Notes: generated by a model from the letters alone, not told the origin. 64,000 nucleotides of DNA from Acidimicrobiia bacterium (GCA_027494135.1 JAOSJK010000012.1:129001-193000), one strand, 5' to 3'; shown: positions 49,462 to 59,422, counted from the first letter of the stretch. Translations and numbers: made by a program.

Positions 49462-51012
49462 TCAGATCGCGCGCTCGCGTCCTTCCCAGTAGGGATCGCG
49501 GAGCTTGCGCTTCAACAGCTTGCCCGTGGGCTCCCGCGGCATCTCCTCGATGAACTCGACGGTGCGCGGCCACTTGAACTTCGCGAGGCGCCCCGCGAGG
49601 TGCTCCATGATCGACGACCGGAGCGCCTCGTCGGCATCGACGCCGTCCCGCGGCTCGATCACTGCCTTGATCTGCTCGCCCATGTCGTCGTCGGGGACGC
49701 CGAATACCGCCGCATCCGCGACTCCGGGGTGCGCCATCAGCTCGTTCTCGATCTCCGCCGGGTAGATGTTCACACCACCGGCAATGATCATGTCGGTCTT
49801 GCGGTCGCAGAGGAAGAGGAAGCCGTCCTCGTTGAGGTAGCCGACGTCGCCGACCGTGAAGAAGCCCTCGGTGTCGTGGCTCTTCGAAGTCTTCTCCGCG
49901 TCGCCCTTGTACTCGAACGATCGCCCCGCGCCCATGCGCATCCACACCGTCCCGGGCTCACCCGTGGGGCACGCGTTGCCGTCGTCGTCGACGATCTTCA
50001 GCTCGGAGATCGGCCACGCCTTGCCGACCGTCCCCGGGTACTTCAGCCAGTCCTCCGGCGAGGCGATGGTGCCGCCTCCCTCGGTTGCTGCGTAGTACTC
50101 CCAGATGACGGGGCCCCACCATTCGAGCATCTTGCGCTTCACGTCGATCGGGCACGGAGCTGCTGCGTGGATGGCCCACTTCATCGAGGAGACGTCGTAG
50201 CGGTCGCGCACGTCGTCGGGGAGCTGGAGCATCCGGTGGAACTGCGTGGGGACCATGTGCGTATGCGTGCACCCATACCGCTCGATCTTCGCGAGGGTCT
50301 CCTGCGGATCCCACTTGTCCATGTACACGACCGTGTGGCCCGCGTGCAGCGCGTTGCCGGCGAACGTCGTCACGGCGGTGTGGTAGTTCGGCGACGTGCA
50401 CAGGTGCACATTGCCGTCGCGCGCGGGAATCCCGAAGAGGTTGAGCAGGAAGGTCATCAGCTCGGCGCTGGCGTCGGGGTCGATCTCGGGCAGCGCCCGC
50501 TTGACGCCCTTCGGCTGCCCCGTCGTACCCGACGTGTAGTGCATCGCGACGCCCGTCGCCCGATCGTCGGGCCGTGTCGTCGGCTGGTCGGCCAGGAGCG
50601 CCACCCAGTCGCGGAATCCGGCCAGGTCGCCGATGCCGAGGCGCCCGCCGGCCGGGATGCCTGCCTCGTCGGCGGCGGCGACGACCGTCGCCGCGGTCCG
50701 GTCGTGGGTCACGAAGGCCTTCGCGTCGCTGTCGCTCAGGATGTACGCGATCTCCGGCGCAGAGAGCCTGTAGTTGATCGGGACGTAGTAGAAGCCGGCT
50801 TGGAGTGCTGCGAGGTACACGGTGACCGGGTGCAGCCCGTTGGGCAGGACGGCCGCCACCGTGTCGCCCTTCTGCAGCCCTACCGAGCGTAGGGCGTGGA
50901 CCGCCTGATTGGCGCGGGCGAGGAGATCGCCGGCGGCCCACTCGGTGCCGTCCGGCTCGACCAGGGCGAGGAACCCCGGGTCTTCCTCGGCGAATCTGTA
51001 GAAGCCACCCAT
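49462..51012 (-). CDS. Acyl-CoA synthetase (FadD family)
   Basis: 516-aa ANL adenylating enzyme, intact. Motifs: MHYTSGTTGQPKGVKR (P-loop), HAAAPCPIDVKRKML, YYAATEGG, FTVGDVGYLNEDGFLFLCDR, GGVNIYPAEIENELMAHPGV and the catalytic lysine end PREPTGKLLKRKLRD. It activates a fatty or steroid side-chain acid to its CoA ester. It is closest in feel to FadD4-like enzymes, so I do not assign FadD19 or FadD17. It heads a minus-strand operon with the OB-fold, ltp4 and ltp3 genes, and a KstR-type site lies 37 bases upstream. Confidence 0.9.
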   Translation of the reverse strand: MGGFYRFAEEDPGFLALVEPDGTEWAAGDLLARANQAVHALRSVGLQKGDTVAAVLPNGLHPVTVYLAALQAGFYYVPINYRLSAPEIAYILSDSDAKAFVTHDRTAATVVAAADEAGIPAGGRLGIGDLAGFRDWVALLADQPTTRPDDRATGVAMHYTSGTTGQPKGVKRALPEIDPDASAELMTFLLNLFGIPARDGNVHLCTSPNYHTAVTTFAGNALHAGHTVVYMDKWDPQETLAKIERYGCTHTHMVPTQFHRMLQLPDDVRDRYDVSSMKWAIHAAAPCPIDVKRKMLEWWGPVIWEYYAATEGGGTIASPEDWLKYPGTVGKAWPISELKIVDDDGNACPTGEPGTVWMRMGAGRSFEYKGDAEKTSKSHDTEGFFTVGDVGYLNEDGFLFLCDRKTDMIIAGGVNIYPAEIENELMAHPGVADAAVFGVPDDDMGEQIKAVIEPRDGVDADEALRSSIMEHLAGRLAKFKWPRTVEFIEEMPREPTGKLLKRKLRDPYWEGRERAI

Positions 51013-51048
51013 GTGCCGTCCCCTAGGTCCGCTGCGCGAGCGCGCTAG

Positions 51049-51062
51049 TAGAACACGTTCTA
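51049..51062. promoter_or_regulatory. KstR-type operator upstream of fadD
   Basis: TAGAACACGTTCTA matches TnnAACnnGTTnnA at every fixed position. It lies 37 bases before the fadD ATG and 60 bases before the divergent SGNH gene. Confidence 0.8.
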
Positions 51063-51121
51063 GATCACACCTGCAAGTGGCTCCTCTGCAAGGGCCGCCG
51101 CGGACGGTACCGTGAGGCGTC

Positions 51122-51895
51122 GTGTCCCGGCGTCCCGCGATCCTGCTGGTCTCCCTGCTCGGAGCACTCGGGCCACTCCTGGCACGATCGGGTGTCCCCG
51201 CCGCGGTCGGGGCTCCCTCCGCCACTCCGACTGCCGCTCCCGCCAGCGCCCCCACTCCCACCGTCGCTCCGGCTCCCGCTCCCGCCACGGTCGCCGAGCG
51301 CGTCGCAACACCACGGCGCCCGCCTGCACCGGCTCCGCCCGACCCGAGAATCCTCGTCGTCGGGGACTCGGTCCTGCTCGGCGCCCGCGACGACGTCGTC
51401 TCCCGGCTCTCGGGGTGGGAGACAACCGTCGATGCCGAGGTCGGCCGGTCAACCGTCGGCGGACTCGACGTGCTACGACGCGAGCGGGAGAGGATCGGCG
51501 ACCTGGTCGTCGTACACCTCGGGCACAACGACGGCGCCTCCCGTGAGCTCTTCCGCACCCGGATCGATGAAGTCATGGCCGAGCTGTCGGGGGTCGAGCG
51601 CGTCGTCTGGCTGGACCTCGTCGAGTTCGACGCCTGGGTCGCCGGTGCCAACGAGGAGCTCGCGGCCGCCGCCTCGCGCTGGCCGAACCTGGAGATCGCT
51701 CCCTGGCAGAGCGTCGCCACGTCGGATCCGACGTACCTCTACTCCGACGGGATCCACCTACCTCCCCCTGGCAGGAGTGCGATGGCCGATCTCGTCGGCG
51801 AGACGGTCGACTCATGGGTGGCGTCGCGCGGCCCGGCACCCCGCAAGAACCACCTGGGCCCGCGGCGGCCGGCCCGCCTCACCCAGAAGGGGTGA
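51122..51895 (+). CDS. SGNH/GDSL-family hydrolase, exported
   Basis: 257 aa from GTG 51122. A signal peptide (about residues 1-30) is followed by a Pro/Ala/Thr-rich linker (31-75), then the SGNH core: VVGDS83VLLGA, GRSTVGG, HLGHND and the catalytic end DGIHLPPPG. Likely a secreted esterase or acyl/acetyl hydrolase. The last 17 bases overlap the end of the P450 gene on the other strand. It is divergent from fadD across a KstR-type site, so it may be part of that regulon. Confidence 0.82.
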   Translation: MSRRPAILLVSLLGALGPLLARSGVPAAVGAPSATPTAAPASAPTPTVAPAPAPATVAERVATPRRPPAPAPPDPRILVVGDSVLLGARDDVVSRLSGWETTVDAEVGRSTVGGLDVLRRERERIGDLVVVHLGHNDGASRELFRTRIDEVMAELSGVERVVWLDLVEFDAWVAGANEELAAAASRWPNLEIAPWQSVATSDPTYLYSDGIHLPPPGRSAMADLVGETVDSWVASRGPAPRKNHLGPRRPARLTQKG

Positions 51896-53105
51896 AGCGG
51901 ATCGGCAGGTGCTTGATTCCGCAGATCAGGTTCGACCGCAGTCGGCTCGGGTCGGCCGTCAGCTCGAAGTCGGGGATGCGCTCGAGGATCTCCTCGAACA
52001 GCACGCGGATCTCCATCCGCGCGAGGTTCGCCCCGAGGCAGTGGTGCGGCCCGCGGCCGCCGAACGCCAGGTGGTCGTTGGGGACACGCCCGACGTCGAA
52101 GAGCGACGGATCCGGGAAGTGCTCCGCGTCGCGGTTGGCCGAGGGGTAGAACAGCACGACAGATTCTCCGGCGGCGATGGGGACGCCGCGTATCTCCGTG
52201 TCACGAGTGGCAGTTCTGCGGAAGCTCATCACCGGCGAGACCCAGCGGAGCATCTCCTCGACCGCGCTCGGGAGCAGGTCTCGATCGCTCATCAGGCGTG
52301 CGCGCTGGTCGGGATGCTCGGCCAGTGCGAGAAGGCCACCCGAGAGCAGGTTGCGGGTCGTCTCGTTTCCCGCGACGGCCAGCAGCAGGAAGAAGAAGAC
52401 GAACTCCATGTGCTCGAGCTTCTCGCCGTCGATCTCCGCGGTGAGGAGCTTCGTGACGATGTCGTTCGCAGGTTCCCGCAGCCTCCGCTCCCCGAGCTCG
52501 GAGGCGTACGCGAAGATCTCGGCGGCGGCGTCAGTCGCCTCGTCGAGCGTGATCCCGTACTCCGGGTCCTCTCGGCCGATCATCCGATTGGTCCACTCGA
52601 AGACCCTGTGACGATCCTCCTGCGGGACCCCGAGGAGATCGGCGATGACTATGAGGGGTAGCTCCGCTGCCACATCCGTGACGAAGTCGCACTCACCTCG
52701 TACAGCGATGGAGTCGATGATGCGCCTGGCGGCGGCGCGCACGCCGTCCTCCATCGACTTGACCTGCTTCGGCGTGAAGCCGCGGTTGACGATGCTGCGG
52801 AGCCGAGTGTGGTGCGGAGCGTCCTGATTGAGCATCATCAGCTCCGCGCCACCCTGAGACGACTCCAGGAGCACGCCGTCGGCGGCCGACGAGAACGTAT
52901 CCGCGTCGCGGCTGACCGCCACGACGTCGTCGTACTTCGTAACTCCCCAGAACGTGAGGGGCACGTGCCGCGCCTCGTGACGGAAGACGGGTTCCTCGTC
53001 GCGGAGCCGCGCGAAGACGTCGTGCGGGAATCCCGGCTCGTACGTGGCGGGATCCGTAAGGTCCACGCCGAGAGCGCGTGGCTCTCGCAGATCGTTCGGC
53101 GGCAT
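51879..53105 (-). CDS. Cytochrome P450, CYP125-like
   Basis: 408 aa, intact. I-helix LAVAGNETTRN (acid-alcohol pair replaced by Glu-Thr), ExxR in EEMLRWVSP, and the heme loop FGGRGPHHC356LGANLAR. FVTDVAAELPLIVIADLLGV, REDPEYG and GIKHLPI follow CYP125A1, the mycobacterial steroid C26/27 hydroxylase, as I recall it. It would start oxidation of a steroid or branched alkyl side chain. It is divergent from the echA19-like gene across two KstR-type sites. CYP142 or another sterol P450 is the alternative. Confidence 0.88.
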   Translation of the reverse strand: MPPNDLREPRALGVDLTDPATYEPGFPHDVFARLRDEEPVFRHEARHVPLTFWGVTKYDDVVAVSRDADTFSSAADGVLLESSQGGAELMMLNQDAPHHTRLRSIVNRGFTPKQVKSMEDGVRAAARRIIDSIAVRGECDFVTDVAAELPLIVIADLLGVPQEDRHRVFEWTNRMIGREDPEYGITLDEATDAAAEIFAYASELGERRLREPANDIVTKLLTAEIDGEKLEHMEFVFFFLLLAVAGNETTRNLLSGGLLALAEHPDQRARLMSDRDLLPSAVEEMLRWVSPVMSFRRTATRDTEIRGVPIAAGESVVLFYPSANRDAEHFPDPSLFDVGRVPNDHLAFGGRGPHHCLGANLARMEIRVLFEEILERIPDFELTADPSRLRSNLICGIKHLPIRFTPSG

Positions 53106-53142
53106 CGTGTATCCCCCCCGGGTCGGTGCCCTGAAGGCAGGG

Positions 53143-53156
53143 TAGAACGCGTTGCT
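53143..53156. promoter_or_regulatory. Imperfect KstR-type half palindrome
   Basis: TAGAACGCGTTGCT matches TnnAACnnGTTnnA except the last base. It is 37 bases upstream of the P450 start and 23 bases from the perfect site at 53179, so it may be a second, weaker operator. Confidence 0.45.
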
Positions 53157-53178
53157 GTCTACAACAAGGCACCCCCTC

Positions 53179-53192
53179 TGAAACGTGTTCTA
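53179..53192. promoter_or_regulatory. KstR-type operator between P450 and echA
   Basis: TGAAACGTGTTCTA matches TnnAACnnGTTnnA exactly, in the divergent promoter region of the P450 and echA19-like genes (63 bases before the echA start). Confidence 0.78.
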
Positions 53193-53255
53193 CCCTGGCC
53201 TCCGAACCAGCCGTCCGACTACCACGCGTACCCTGCGCTACGAGCGGGAGGATCC

Positions 53256-54068
53256 ATGACCGTCCTCGAGGACATCAGCACGAAGCACTGCACAGTGGAG
53301 CGGGAGGGGCACGTCGTCACCCTCACCATGAACCGCCCCGAGTCACGCAACGCACTCTCCCCCGACATGATCGTCGGCCTCGCCGACGGCTTCGCGTACG
53401 TGGACCACTCGACCGACGTGAGGTGCGCGATCCTCACCGGGGCAGGGGGCACCTTCTCGAGCGGAGCGGACCTGAAGGCGATGGCGAAGCCGTCGGACGA
53501 CGCGCGCGTGATGGAGCGGATGTCGCAGGGCCAGAACCTCCACTGGAAGGCGCTGCTGCGCGACTACCGCCTGAGCAAGCCGCTAATTGCCGCCGTCGAG
53601 GGTTACGCGGTGGCGGGCGGGACCGAGATGCTCCAGGGCACCGACATCCGGGTCGCCGGTGAGGGCGCGATCTTCGGCGTGTGGGAGGCCAAGCGAGGTC
53701 TATTCCCGCTCGGAGGCTCCGCATGCCGCCTCCCCCGACAGATCCCGTACACCCAGGCAATGGAGATCCTCCTCACCGCGCGCGCAGTCACGGCCACCGA
53801 GGCGCGCGAGATCGGCTTGATCGGTCGCGTCGTCCCCGACGGTCAGGCCCTGGAAGCTGCGCGAGAGATCGCCGAGCAGGTCGCAGCGTGCGGCCCCCTC
53901 TCCACCCAGGCCATCCTGAGAGCCTGGCGGGAGACGGAGCACATGAGCGACTACGAGGCGATGCAGCACCAGGACCCGATCGGCTGGGAGGTCTTCGCCA
54001 GCGCCGACGCCAAGGAGGGGCCCCGGGCCTTCGCCGAGAAGCGCCCGCCGCGCTTCGAGGGTCGCTGA
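53256..54068 (+). CDS. echA19: Enoyl-CoA hydratase, EchA19-like
   Basis: 270 aa crotonase-fold enzyme. VTLTMNRPESRNALSPDM, CAILTGAGGTFSSGADLKAM (oxyanion hole), KPLIAAVEGYAVAGGTEMLQ, GTDIRVAGEGAIFGVWEAKR, LPRQIPYTQAMEILLTAR and the end KEGPRAFAEKRPPRFEGR. This runs very close to the EchA19 sequence of M. tuberculosis as I recall it, an enzyme hydrating steroid side-chain enoyl-CoA. A GGGAGG ribosome-binding site precedes ATG 53256. It begins a plus-strand run with the thioesterase and hydrolase genes. Confidence 0.87.
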   Translation: MTVLEDISTKHCTVEREGHVVTLTMNRPESRNALSPDMIVGLADGFAYVDHSTDVRCAILTGAGGTFSSGADLKAMAKPSDDARVMERMSQGQNLHWKALLRDYRLSKPLIAAVEGYAVAGGTEMLQGTDIRVAGEGAIFGVWEAKRGLFPLGGSACRLPRQIPYTQAMEILLTARAVTATEAREIGLIGRVVPDGQALEAAREIAEQVAACGPLSTQAILRAWRETEHMSDYEAMQHQDPIGWEVFASADAKEGPRAFAEKRPPRFEGR

Positions 54069-54071
54069 GCG

Positions 54072-54719
54072 GTGAGTGAGGCAGCGCCAGGGCTCCCCGA
54101 TCCCGCGAAGTTCTCCACCGGTGAGCGAGCCCGTCTCGCCGAGGCCGCACGTGGTCTCCTCGATGCCGTGATCACCCTCGGCGACGTCCCCGCCGCCGAG
54201 ATCGACGCAGCCGCCTCGGTCATCCACGACGTCACGCGACGGCTGGGTGGCAACGACAAGCCCGCCGGCGCCGGATACCGGCCCACCCATCCGCTCGACC
54301 GGCTGCCGCGCAGCCCGTTCGTCGGCGAGGCCAACCCGGTCTCGCCACCGGCCGAGTGGGACGTGCGCGGCGAGCGCGTCCATGCCACGGTGACGTTCGG
54401 GCCGATCTACGAGGGCCCTCCCGGCTACGTGCACGGCGGCTTCATCGCGATGGCGTTCGACGAGCTGCTCGGACTGACGAACTCGCAGCTCGGCCGACCC
54501 GGGATGACCGGTACGCTCAGCATCAAGTACCGCAACCCGACCCCGCTGCACCGCGAGGTACGCCTCGAGTCCTGGGTCGAGCGCATGGAGGGACGGCGCG
54601 TCGTGATCCGCGGAGAGCTACGACACGACGACACGCTCTGCGCCGAGGCCGAGGGCCTCTTCGTCGCCCTGCGGCCGGAGGTAGCAGCCGCGTACTTCGC
54701 CCACATCACCGAGGCGTGA
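54072..54719 (+). CDS. Hotdog-fold PaaI-type thioesterase
   Basis: 215 aa from GTG 54072, three bases after the echA stop. An N-terminal helical extension (residues 1-75) precedes the hotdog domain: YEGPPGYVHGGFIAMAFDELL (21 residues, so only its core GYVHGGFIAMAFDE is quoted as motif), then GTLSIKYRNPTPL. It likely hydrolyses an acyl-CoA of the same pathway. The long N-terminal extension resembles THEM4-like proteins. Confidence 0.82.
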   Translation: MSEAAPGLPDPAKFSTGERARLAEAARGLLDAVITLGDVPAAEIDAAASVIHDVTRRLGGNDKPAGAGYRPTHPLDRLPRSPFVGEANPVSPPAEWDVRGERVHATVTFGPIYEGPPGYVHGGFIAMAFDELLGLTNSQLGRPGMTGTLSIKYRNPTPLHREVRLESWVERMEGRRVVIRGELRHDDTLCAEAEGLFVALRPEVAAAYFAHITEA

Positions 54720-54731
54720 CACATCGCAAAC

Positions 54732-55694
54732 ATGCCTAGAAGGAAGTGCCACCCGGCACGCCGGGCAGGTGCCGCCCTCGTGGTCGCCTCCCTCCTGGGC
54801 GTCTCGTGCTCGCGCGACTCCAAGCACGTCGACGCGCAGCCACGCTCCCCCAACACCACACGCACGGCGGCCACCATTCAGGATCTCGCCTACGGCCCCG
54901 ACCCGGATCACCGACTCGACCTGCGCACACCCGAGGGCAACGGTCCACATCCGGTCATCGTCTGGATCCACGGAGGAGGGTTCGTCGGCGGTGACGAGAA
55001 CGATCTGCCGGGACTTGTCGCTGCACAGGTTGATCGCGGCTTCGCCGTCGCCTCGCTCCGTCACCGCCTCGCACCGGCGCATCCGTTCCCGGCCGCCGTC
55101 CGAGACGCGAAGCGGGCGGTCCGCTGGCTCAAGTCGCGTGCGGAGCGCTACCGGCTCGATGCGGACCGCGTCGTCGCATGGGGGCACTCGTCCGGCGCGA
55201 CTCTCGCTTCCATGGTCGCCCTCACGCCGGGAATCCTCGAGCCCACCGTCGTGCCCCGCGGCCTGTCGGAGCAGAGCAGCGCCGTCGTGGCCTTCGTCGT
55301 CGAGGCCGGTCCGACCGACCTGACCACTTGGTGGTGGCAGTCGGGCGCGTCGTCGCTCTCCTCGACCCTCGCGTACTTCGCGTGCGCCGAGATCTACACC
55401 TGCTCTCGCAGAGCGATGCTGAGAGCCTCCCCCGTCCACTGGGTGGATCCTTCCGATCCCCCCGGCTACCTCGCGTACGTGCGGCAGGACCCGCTCGTCG
55501 ATGCCGAGCTCCAGGGGCAGCCACTGCGACTGGCGCTGCTGGAGGCGAACGGGCCGGACGGCGTGCTCTGGGACCTGGTCGACGCCGACCCCGAGTCCGC
55601 CGGGGCCCACTACCCGGAGCCCTGGATCGATCTGACGGCCCTCGAGTGCTTCCTGGACCGCAGCGTCGACCGACCGGAGACCTCCTGTGGCTGA
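54732..55694 (+). CDS. Alpha/beta hydrolase lipoprotein (HSL-type esterase)
   Basis: 320 aa. Signal peptide with lipobox LLGVS-C26, then an esterase domain with the oxyanion motif VIVWIHGGGFVGG, SLRHRLAPAHPFPAAV, nucleophile elbow WGHSSGATLASM, and a C-terminal Asp/His region near GAHYPEPW. The HGGG motif puts it in the hormone-sensitive lipase family. It is exported and lipid-anchored and may release steroid or fatty esters outside the cell. It lies 12 bases after the thioesterase stop. Confidence 0.83.
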   Translation: MPRRKCHPARRAGAALVVASLLGVSCSRDSKHVDAQPRSPNTTRTAATIQDLAYGPDPDHRLDLRTPEGNGPHPVIVWIHGGGFVGGDENDLPGLVAAQVDRGFAVASLRHRLAPAHPFPAAVRDAKRAVRWLKSRAERYRLDADRVVAWGHSSGATLASMVALTPGILEPTVVPRGLSEQSSAVVAFVVEAGPTDLTTWWWQSGASSLSSTLAYFACAEIYTCSRRAMLRASPVHWVDPSDPPGYLAYVRQDPLVDAELQGQPLRLALLEANGPDGVLWDLVDADPESAGAHYPEPWIDLTALECFLDRSVDRPETSCG

Positions 55695-55800
55695 GTCGCA
55701 CCGACGAGACCGCTAACGAGCCGCAGACTCGTGCCGATCGAGTATCCGAGTCCGTCTCACGCGCCCGGGTCGTGGCTACCTTGGGCGTAGACGACGAGGG

Positions 55801-58201
55801 ATGGCCGAGATGACCGAAGCGAACCGATTCAGCAGCGCCGACGGCGGCCCGCCCCCGTCACCGCCCCCGCCCCCGCCCCCGCCGCCGTCACCACCGCCCC
55901 CGCCGCCACCCGCTGCTCCTCCGACGCCGCCCTCTCCCACGGGACCGCTCGGCCTTCCGCGCCAGGCGCTGGTGGGTATCGCCGTCGCGCTGGTCATCCT
56001 CCTCATCGGCGGCGTCTACGTGCTGACCAACGACGACGGCGACGGCGACGCGGCCGCGGGCAGCACCACCGCGGCGCCGAGCGGACAGGCGCCCGGAGAG
56101 GTGTTCCTCGAGCCGGTCTCGGAGGTCGGACCCGATCCGTTCACCGACGACTACGACACCAACGAAGCTCCTGCGCCGTTGCGAGCGAACGTCTCGACGA
56201 CCGTTGCGCGCACGACGACCACTGTCGGCGACACGACATCATCCGGCGCGTCGGGATCGACGACGGTCCCACCGAGCGCCGTGAGCGGTGTCTCCGGGAC
56301 GGCTCCCGGCCTCTATGGAGGCTCGGGGAGCATGTCGTCGTGCGACGTGCCGAAGCTGATCGACTACCTGGAGCAGAACCCGGAGAAGGGCAAGGCCTGG
56401 GCCGACGCGCTGGGGATCGAGCAGGCGACAATCCGCGAGTACGTGATGTCTCTCACGCCGGTCGTGCTGCGCGCCGACACCCGCGTCACCAACCACGGGT
56501 ACCGCGACGGAAGGGCGACGTCGCTCCAGTCGATCCTCCAGGCGGGAACGGCGGTGATGGTCGACGGATATGGGGTACCGCGTGTCAAGTGCAACTGCGG
56601 CAACCCCCTGCTCCCGCCCGTCCCCGTGGTCGGACCGCCCGTCTACACCGGGTCGCAGTGGCCTGCCTTCAACCCCGTGACAGTCGTGGTCGTGCAACCT
56701 CCGCCGACTCCGGCGCCGACGATCATCCTCGTCGACCTCGACCACGGTGCACCGATAGAGCGTCCGCCGGGCGTGAGCTCGACCGGGGCTCCCAATGACA
56801 CGCCGGTCCTGGTCGAGACGTTCTGCGACCTCTATCCGCAGCGATGCGTACCCGAATCGGTCGCGCCGCCCGCAACGACGACCACGACGCGTCCCGGTGA
56901 GGAGCAGGTCGGCAGCGGCTCCCTCCAGGTGACGCTGCGCTGGTACTCGACCGCCGACCTCGACCTCTCCGTCACCGACCCGACCGGAGCGACGATCTCG
57001 TACGGATCGCCGAGCTCGCCGAGCGGTGGGCGCCTCGACGTCGACTCGAACCCCGGCTGCAGCGGCGTCACCGATGTCCCGGTCGAGAACGTCTTCTGGC
57101 GCGGCGGCAGGGCGGCGCCTATCGGCGAGTACACCATCACCGTCAGGTACTACAGCTCCTGCCCGGGCGGCGACGGACCTCAGTCCTTCGACCTCACCGT
57201 TCTCTCCGACAGGGGCGCCATCGAAGTGCAGCCTGCATCGGCAGTGCGGGGAGCGTCACAGCCGCTCACCTTCAGCTTCCGCGTCGACGGACGCGCAGAC
57301 CGGCTGCTGGCCCGGAGCTCAGGGACTCTCGACGGACCAGGTGCGACGAAGACCTTCACGGCGGAGAACGAAGGCGCTCCCGTGCTCGACGTCGCGCCAG
57401 GAGAGCCAACCGGCGTTCGCGCCACGCCGGGCGTCGCAGGCGCGACGGTCTCTTGGAAGGCCCCCTACGGGCCGGCGCGGCACGCCGCAGCGCTACCTCG
57501 TGACAGTGCGGCCGGGTGGCACGCAGCTGGTCGCCTACGCGCCCGCGACATCGATGCAGATCCCGGGTTTGCGTCCGGGCAGCGCCTACACATTCACCGT
57601 CACCGCCGAGAACGAGGCGGGCAAGGGACCCGAGTCCGAACCCTCGAACGCCGTAGAGCCGCGACCGGTGCCGGCTGTGACACAGCAGACGACGCCACCG
57701 ACCGCAGGCGGCGGCCGGGGACGCACCACCCTCGACTGGAGCACGGCCGAGCAGAAGGCCCATCCGGCACCGCCCGCCACCAAGGGCGTGCCGGGCGCAC
57801 CGACGAATCTCAGCCTCGACCAGTGGTCGCCCAGCGAGTCGCGGCCGCCCGGGCAGGGCCTCGACGGTGCTCTCCGCTGGGCCGCCCCGAGAGACGAGGG
57901 TGACAGCCCGATCACCGGTTGGGTCGTCATCGGCGAGCAGATGGGTGCCGCCGGCTGGGGCGGGACCCAGGTCGTCAGCCTCGCCGGCGCCGAGACAGAC
58001 CTCGGCTTCGCGAAGTCGTTCTACGGACAGCGACCTCCGGCGAAGTTCCGGATGCAGGTCGCCGCGGTCAACTCCCAGGGTGAGGGCCCGGCGTCGGAGT
58101 GGATCGAGTTCGAGATCGGCTGCGACGTCTACGGAGACGGGATCGGCCCCGAGTACATGGTCCGCACTCTCTGCGAGCACGATCCCCTCGCCGACATCTG
58201 A
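55801..58201 (+). CDS. Proline-rich, membrane-anchored fibronectin type III protein (frameshift near 57470)
   Basis: About 799 aa. An N-terminal Pro/Ser tract (residues about 18-50) precedes one transmembrane helix (about 56-76). The extracytoplasmic part has EVFLEPVSEVGPDPFTDDY, which I recognise from actinobacterial DUF6777 proteins, and a region with CDVPKLIDYLEQNPEKGKAW and NCGNPLLPP. Thr-rich linkers, a beta-rich domain around 385-470, and two fibronectin type III-like domains near the C-terminus (VTVRPGG through YTFTVTAENEAGKG, then WVVIGEQMG through FRMQVAAVNSQGEG) follow. The frame breaks near 57470 between FN3 strands. It is likely a surface adhesion or wall-associated protein; its function is unknown. 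Confidence 0.78.
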
Positions 58202-58216
58202 CCCCTGTCCCCGAGA

Positions 58217-59328
58217 TCAGGCGTCGAGGGCGCGCAGGCGGTCGACGGCCTCGACGTACTCCTCTACGAGGCGGTAGACGACGTCGCGAACCGGTCTCAC
58301 GGAGCTCATCGAGCCGACGATCTCACCGACGGGCATGCCCATCAGATCCGTCGCCTGCGCTCGTTGAATGCGCGCCAGGGCGTCGCCGACGAGCATGAAC
58401 TGGAGCGGCATCGGCAGGGTGCCTGGCGAGTCGGGGCGCTCCCACGCATCGGTCCACGCCGTGCGGAGCTGACGTGCGGGCTTCCCGGTCAGCGCTCGTG
58501 ACCTGACCGTGTCGCGCGACGTGGCGGCGAGGAACTTCTTCACGATCGGCTCTGCCAGGTCGCTCTCGGCCGTCGTCATCCAGATGGATCCGGTCCAAGC
58601 GCCCTGCGCGCCCATGGCGAGCGCCGCCGCGATCTGACTCCCGTGGCCGATGCCGCCCGCCGCCAACACCGGAGTCGGTGAGACCGCCGCGATCACCTCG
58701 GGCCAGAGCACCATCGACGCGACGTCGCCGGTGTGGCCACCGGCCTCGCCACCCTGAGCTACGACGATGTCAACTCCGATGTCGACGTGCTTGAGGGCGT
58801 GTGTGACATTCGAGGCGAGCGCCGCGACCTTGACGCCGTGCGAGTGAGCCTCGTCCACGACCTCCTTCGGCGGCGGGCCGAGCGCGTTGACGAGTAGCGA
58901 GATCGGGTGGCGGAACGAGACGTCCACCTGCGGGCGACCTGTCTCCGGAGTCCACCCGAGGAGGCGCCGGCCGCTCTCGGCGTCGTCCGGGAGGGGTGGC
59001 ACACCGTGCTCGGCGAGAACCCTGTCGATGAACTCGCGGTGCTCGGTGGGGATCATGTCGGCGAGCGCCGCCTCGAGGTCGTCCGCCCCCGCCAGCTCGG
59101 CCGGCAGCGACACCTTTGCGGGCATCACGACATCGACCCCGTACGGCCGGCCGTCGACGTGCTCGTCGATCCACGCGAGCTCGATCTCAAGCTCCTCGGG
59201 CGTGAAGTAGAGGGCCCCGAGCACACCCATCCCCCTGCTCGGCTGACAGCGGCCACCACGTCGCGACAGTGGCTGAAGGCGAAGATGGGGAACTCGAGAC
59301 CGAGCTCCTCTGCGATCTGCGTGCGCAT
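58217..59328 (-). CDS. Nitronate monooxygenase/2-nitropropane dioxygenase-like flavoprotein (frameshift near 59233)
   Basis: About 370 aa FMN TIM barrel. MRTQIAEELGLEFPIFAFSH, one missing G at 59231-59235 (restoring SRAGGMGVLGALYFTPEE), HVDGRPYGVDVVMPAKV, VVAQGGEAGGHTGDVASM, VLAAGGIGHGSQIAAALAMG and AQGAWTGSIWM. I recall close similarity to M. tuberculosis Rv1533. Members oxidise nitronates or act on enoyl-CoA-like substrates. It is divergent from kstR with a KstR-type site between them. Confidence 0.86.
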
Positions 59329-59386
59329 TGACGCTCCCCCCGGAGTGATGAAGTGCCCTCGACCATAGGCATGGAAGGGTCTCAAC

Positions 59387-59400
59387 TGCAACACGTTCTA
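59387..59400. promoter_or_regulatory. KstR-type operator between NMO and kstR
   Basis: TGCAACACGTTCTA matches TnnAACnnGTTnnA exactly. It lies 23 bases before the kstR start and 58 bases before the divergent monooxygenase start, which predicts autoregulation and co-regulation. Confidence 0.8.
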
Positions 59401-59422
59401 TCTGCACCCCAGACGCGCTAGC

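Noticed and set aside
55855..55920. CCG/CCC-rich tract as a regulatory repeat
   Set aside because: It encodes the Pro/Ser-rich N-terminus of the FN3 protein and is explained by protein composition.
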